Shown here: piece by piece, positions 4,589-6,203 of the stretch
Layout of the letters: each line of letters begins with the position of its first letter
Numbering within the stretch: position 1 is the first letter of the stretch
Source of the DNA: a bacterium
GTDB taxonomy: Bacteria > Oederibacteriota > Muellerivitia > Muellerivitales > Muellerivitaceae
Direction of reading: 5' to 3'
Length of the DNA: 6,203 nucleotides
Assembly: GCA_025980505.1 (NCBI GenBank)
Contig: JAICXI010000121.1
Coordinates: 1-6,203 of the forward strand
Notes under the pieces: model-generated
The model's input: the letters and a program-made list of their open reading frames with translations, nothing else
What the model was told of the DNA's origin: nothing
Database searches by the model: none
Translations under genes and position numbers: made by a program

Positions 4589-5671
4589 ATGAGGTGTAAG
4601 GGCTTAAGCTGTTGGGGGATTATCCTTTTGCCGGTATGGTGGACTTGTTTTTGGTCGTTTGGATGCGCCCGCGCCCCGCTGCCTTCAACACCGCCTGCCG
4701 CGCCTTCCTGGAAGGTATTGGGGAACGCGGGCTTCGCCCTCAGCGGCAATCTGGCTTCCTCCCTTTACGTGGACGGGTCCACTCCCTATTTCGCAAATGC
4801 CACCAATGTTTACACCCTGAGCGGTGGCGCTTGGTCCCCCCTGGGCGGACCGGCCTCCATCGGCGGCATCTTTGTGGCACTGAACGCTTCCGGGGGCGTT
4901 CCGTCGATCGCCTTCCAGGACTCGGCCAACGGAACCGGTGCCTCGGTCCTGCGCTTCATCGGCGGGGCCTGGTCCTACCTGGGGAGCCCCAATTTCTCGA
5001 ACGGCCCGGCTTATTACGAAGCCTACGCGGTCTCCAACGGCGTGCCTTACGTGGCTTTCGACGGGTCCCCGGGTGCGCAGGCCACGGTAGCGAAGTTCAA
5101 TGGCAGCGCCTGGGTGACCGTGGGCAGCGCCAATTTTTCAGCGGGCGGGACCAACTACATGGCCCTGGCCGTGGACAACGGCACGCCTTACGTGGCCTAC
5201 CAGGACACGGTCAACGGCAGCGGGATTTCGGTCATGAAGTTCAACGGAACCTCCTGGGTTTACGTAGGCAGCCCCAACTTCTCCAACGGGTTCGCGATCT
5301 GGGAGAACCTTTTCGTCTACAACGGAACGCCTTACGTGGCCTATCAGGATTACAACGTGGCCGCCATGGTGATGAAATTCGACGGGAGTTCCTGGGTGAC
5401 CCTGGGCCCGCCGGATGTCACCGGCTTTTCCAATTACTTTTCCCTTTTCGTGGACCGGGGGACGCCTTACCTGGCCTACCAGGACAACTCCAACAACTAC
5501 AACGGCCAGGCCACGGTGGTGCGCTACAACGGTTCCACTTGGTCCAATGTGGGGGCGCCGGACTTTTCCCCCGGCCTCGTAAGAAACATGTCCCTTTTCG
5601 TGAGCAACGGGACGCCTTACCTGGCCTTTTGCGACGCCAACAACAACACCACGGTCATGAAATATTATTGA
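4589..5671 (+). CDS. Exported seven-bladed beta-propeller-like repeat protein (putative lipoprotein)
   Basis: This 360-residue protein has the ATG at 4589 preceded by GAGGGGGA. Residues 1-26 are a hydrophobic signal peptide ending in SFGC. C26 could be lipidated, although the serine three residues before it makes the lipobox imperfect. From residue 41 to the end the protein is seven imperfect repeats of 41-49 residues, each opening with a tryptophan (W41, W82, W128, W175, W223, W269, W318). The pattern is xW-x-x-(V/L)-G-x-P-x-F, then an LFV-x-NG strand, GTPYVAYQD, and ATVMKFNGS. Four strands per repeat and seven repeats fit a seven-bladed beta-propeller filling the whole mature protein. Later repeats are the most alike, suggesting tandem duplication. 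No catalytic residues are recognisable; binding or adhesion at the cell surface is a guess. The next gene follows 25 bases after the stop, and two ECF-type promoter motifs lie upstream. Confidence 0.85.
   Translation: MRCKGLSCWGIILLPVWWTCFWSFGCARAPLPSTPPAAPSWKVLGNAGFALSGNLASSLYVDGSTPYFANATNVYTLSGGAWSPLGGPASIGGIFVALNASGGVPSIAFQDSANGTGASVLRFIGGAWSYLGSPNFSNGPAYYEAYAVSNGVPYVAFDGSPGAQATVAKFNGSAWVTVGSANFSAGGTNYMALAVDNGTPYVAYQDTVNGSGISVMKFNGTSWVYVGSPNFSNGFAIWENLFVYNGTPYVAYQDYNVAAMVMKFDGSSWVTLGPPDVTGFSNYFSLFVDRGTPYLAYQDNSNNYNGQATVVRYNGSTWSNVGAPDFSPGLVRNMSLFVSNGTPYLAFCDANNNTTVMKYY
4709..5668 (+). repeat. Seven tandem ~46-residue propeller-blade repeats
   Basis: Repeat units begin at about bases 4709, 4832, 4970, 5111, 5255, 5393 and 5540 (codons of the conserved tryptophans). 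The DNA keeps some identity, for example variants of ACGCCTTACGTGGCCTAC near 5045, 5185, 5328, 5462 and 5611, consistent with duplication within the gene followed by divergence. Confidence 0.85.
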
Positions 5672-5696
5672 AGCCTTTATGACAAGGGAAACCGAT

Positions 5697-6203
5697 ATGA
5701 GACAGTCCATCGCGTGGGTATTGTTGCCGGTGCTGGCGGTCCTGTGCGGCTGCTCCAGGGACTTCAACATGCCGGCGTCTCCTTCGGCGGGAGGGGCTTC
5801 CGCCTCCACCCCCTCCGCCACTCCGCCCGTTCCGTTATCCCCGACGGCCGGAGCCGCCGGTTCAACAACGGCGACCCCCACGGCCAGTGCCGCTCCTTCG
5901 GACACCCCGGGGTGGACGGCTTCGCCGACCCCGACGGCTTCCGCCACGCAAACCGCAACCGGCGCCTCCACTCCCCCGACGCCGCAGAACGCGGACACCT
6001 TCACTTCCACGGCGACGGTTCGGGCCACCGATACCGCGACCTTTACACCCACCCTCAGTTCCACCCCGACGGCCACCTGCACGGCCACTTGGACGGCTAC
6101 CGCTTCCCCCACGTCCACTCCTTCCGACAGTCCCAGCCCCACCCCCCCCCACGCCCACCGAACCAGGGTGCGCGCCACGGCGTACTCCCCCCACGGAGCG
6201 CGC
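5697..6203 (+). CDS. Thr/Pro/Ser/Ala-rich lipoprotein, 3' end beyond window (possible frameshift near 6142-6150)
   Basis: The ATG at 5697 has AAGGGA seven bases upstream and lies 25 bases after the propeller gene, so the two are probably cotranscribed. Residues 1-19 form a lipoprotein signal: charged MRQS, hydrophobic AWVLLPVLAVL, lipobox LCGC with C19 as the lipidation site. The mature part is almost entirely low-complexity Thr, Pro, Ser and Ala (ATPTASAAPSDTPGWTASPT, then TFTPTLSSTPTATCTATWTA), like mucin-type linkers that hold a domain away from the membrane; any folded domain must lie downstream. The frame stays open to the window end (169 codons). After a run of nine C at 6142-6150 the composition changes abruptly to HAHRTRVRATAYSPHGAR, whereas deleting one C would give PTPPTPTEPGC, in keeping with the preceding pattern. 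This suggests a sequencing indel or a slippage site, and the last ~18 residues should be distrusted. Confidence 0.8.
   Translation, partial: MRQSIAWVLLPVLAVLCGCSRDFNMPASPSAGGASASTPSATPPVPLSPTAGAAGSTTATPTASAAPSDTPGWTASPTPTASATQTATGASTPPTPQNADTFTSTATVRATDTATFTPTLSSTPTATCTATWTATASPTSTPSDSPSPTPPHAHRTRVRATAYSPHGAR
6142..6150 (+). repeat. Poly(C) tract of nine bases inside a lipoprotein gene
   Basis: A run of nine C lies within the Thr/Pro-coding part. The Thr/Pro pattern is lost in the current frame downstream and is better kept one frame over, so the run marks a likely indel or a potential slippage site. Confidence 0.6.

Noticed and set aside
4709..5668. Repeated DNA in 4709-5668 as a CRISPR array or mobile repeat
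   Set aside because: The repeats are in frame, diverged and of coding length (about 138 bases); they are propeller blades, not short identical direct repeats with unique spacers.
5138..6178. 346-codon minus-strand frame opposite the propeller and Thr/Pro genes, rich in Val/Ala/Gly
   Set aside because: The repetitive valine-rich translation is the mirror of the Thr/Pro codons and the blade repeats. The plus-strand genes have signal peptides, ribosome sites and clear repeats, and the minus frame has none of these.
1..6203. tRNA, rRNA, insertion sequence or phage genes
   Set aside because: I saw no cloverleaf, no rRNA-like conserved segment, no transposase or integrase motif, and no terminal inverted repeats with flanking duplications.

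Overview
The window is a GC-rich stretch (roughly 60% or more G+C by eye) of a Gram-negative-type bacterial chromosome. The evidence for an outer membrane is a PorV/UPF0164-like beta-barrel protein, two exported proteins with lipoprotein-type signal peptides, and a DUF4139 protein. I cannot name the species. The mix of a stand-alone PorV-like barrel, FlgD-type Ig domains and Thr/Pro-rich lipoproteins is a style I associate with uncultivated candidate phyla; that is an impression, not a placement.

Layout. (1) 1-690, +: C-terminal part of a DUF4139 (MuiA-like) protein, closed by a strong intrinsic terminator at 706-742. (2) 743-1055: convergent intergenic gap with a perfect 20-bp palindrome and a probable terminator for the opposite strand. 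(3) 4165 down to 1056, -: a compact four-gene operon. Its order is a small exported FlgD/T9SS-CTD-like domain protein, a PorV-like barrel with a C-terminal TPR, an ECF sigma factor, and a single-pass membrane protein that is very probably its anti-sigma factor. Junctions are tight: TGATG between the first two genes and TTGA between sigma and anti-sigma. (4) 4166-4588: divergent intergenic region carrying two matches to one promoter-like motif. (5) 4589-6203, +: an exported protein predicted to fold as a seven-bladed beta-propeller, then a Thr/Pro/Ser/Ala-rich lipoprotein cut by the window end.

Main result. The bipartite motif GGAATAA-N15-CACTATA occurs three times with identical sequence and spacing. 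One copy is directly in front of the ECF sigma gene (2472-2444, -). Two are in the divergent region facing the propeller gene (4293-4321 and 4515-4543, +). It has -35/-10 geometry typical of ECF promoters. This suggests that the sigma factor activates itself and the adjacent propeller/Thr-Pro lipoprotein operon, making the window one envelope-signalling regulon. The anti-sigma factor ends in a periplasmic FlgD-type Ig domain, and a separate exported protein of the same general fold is encoded at the head of the operon, which hints at how an envelope signal might be sensed. The regulatory link and the sensing model are inferences.
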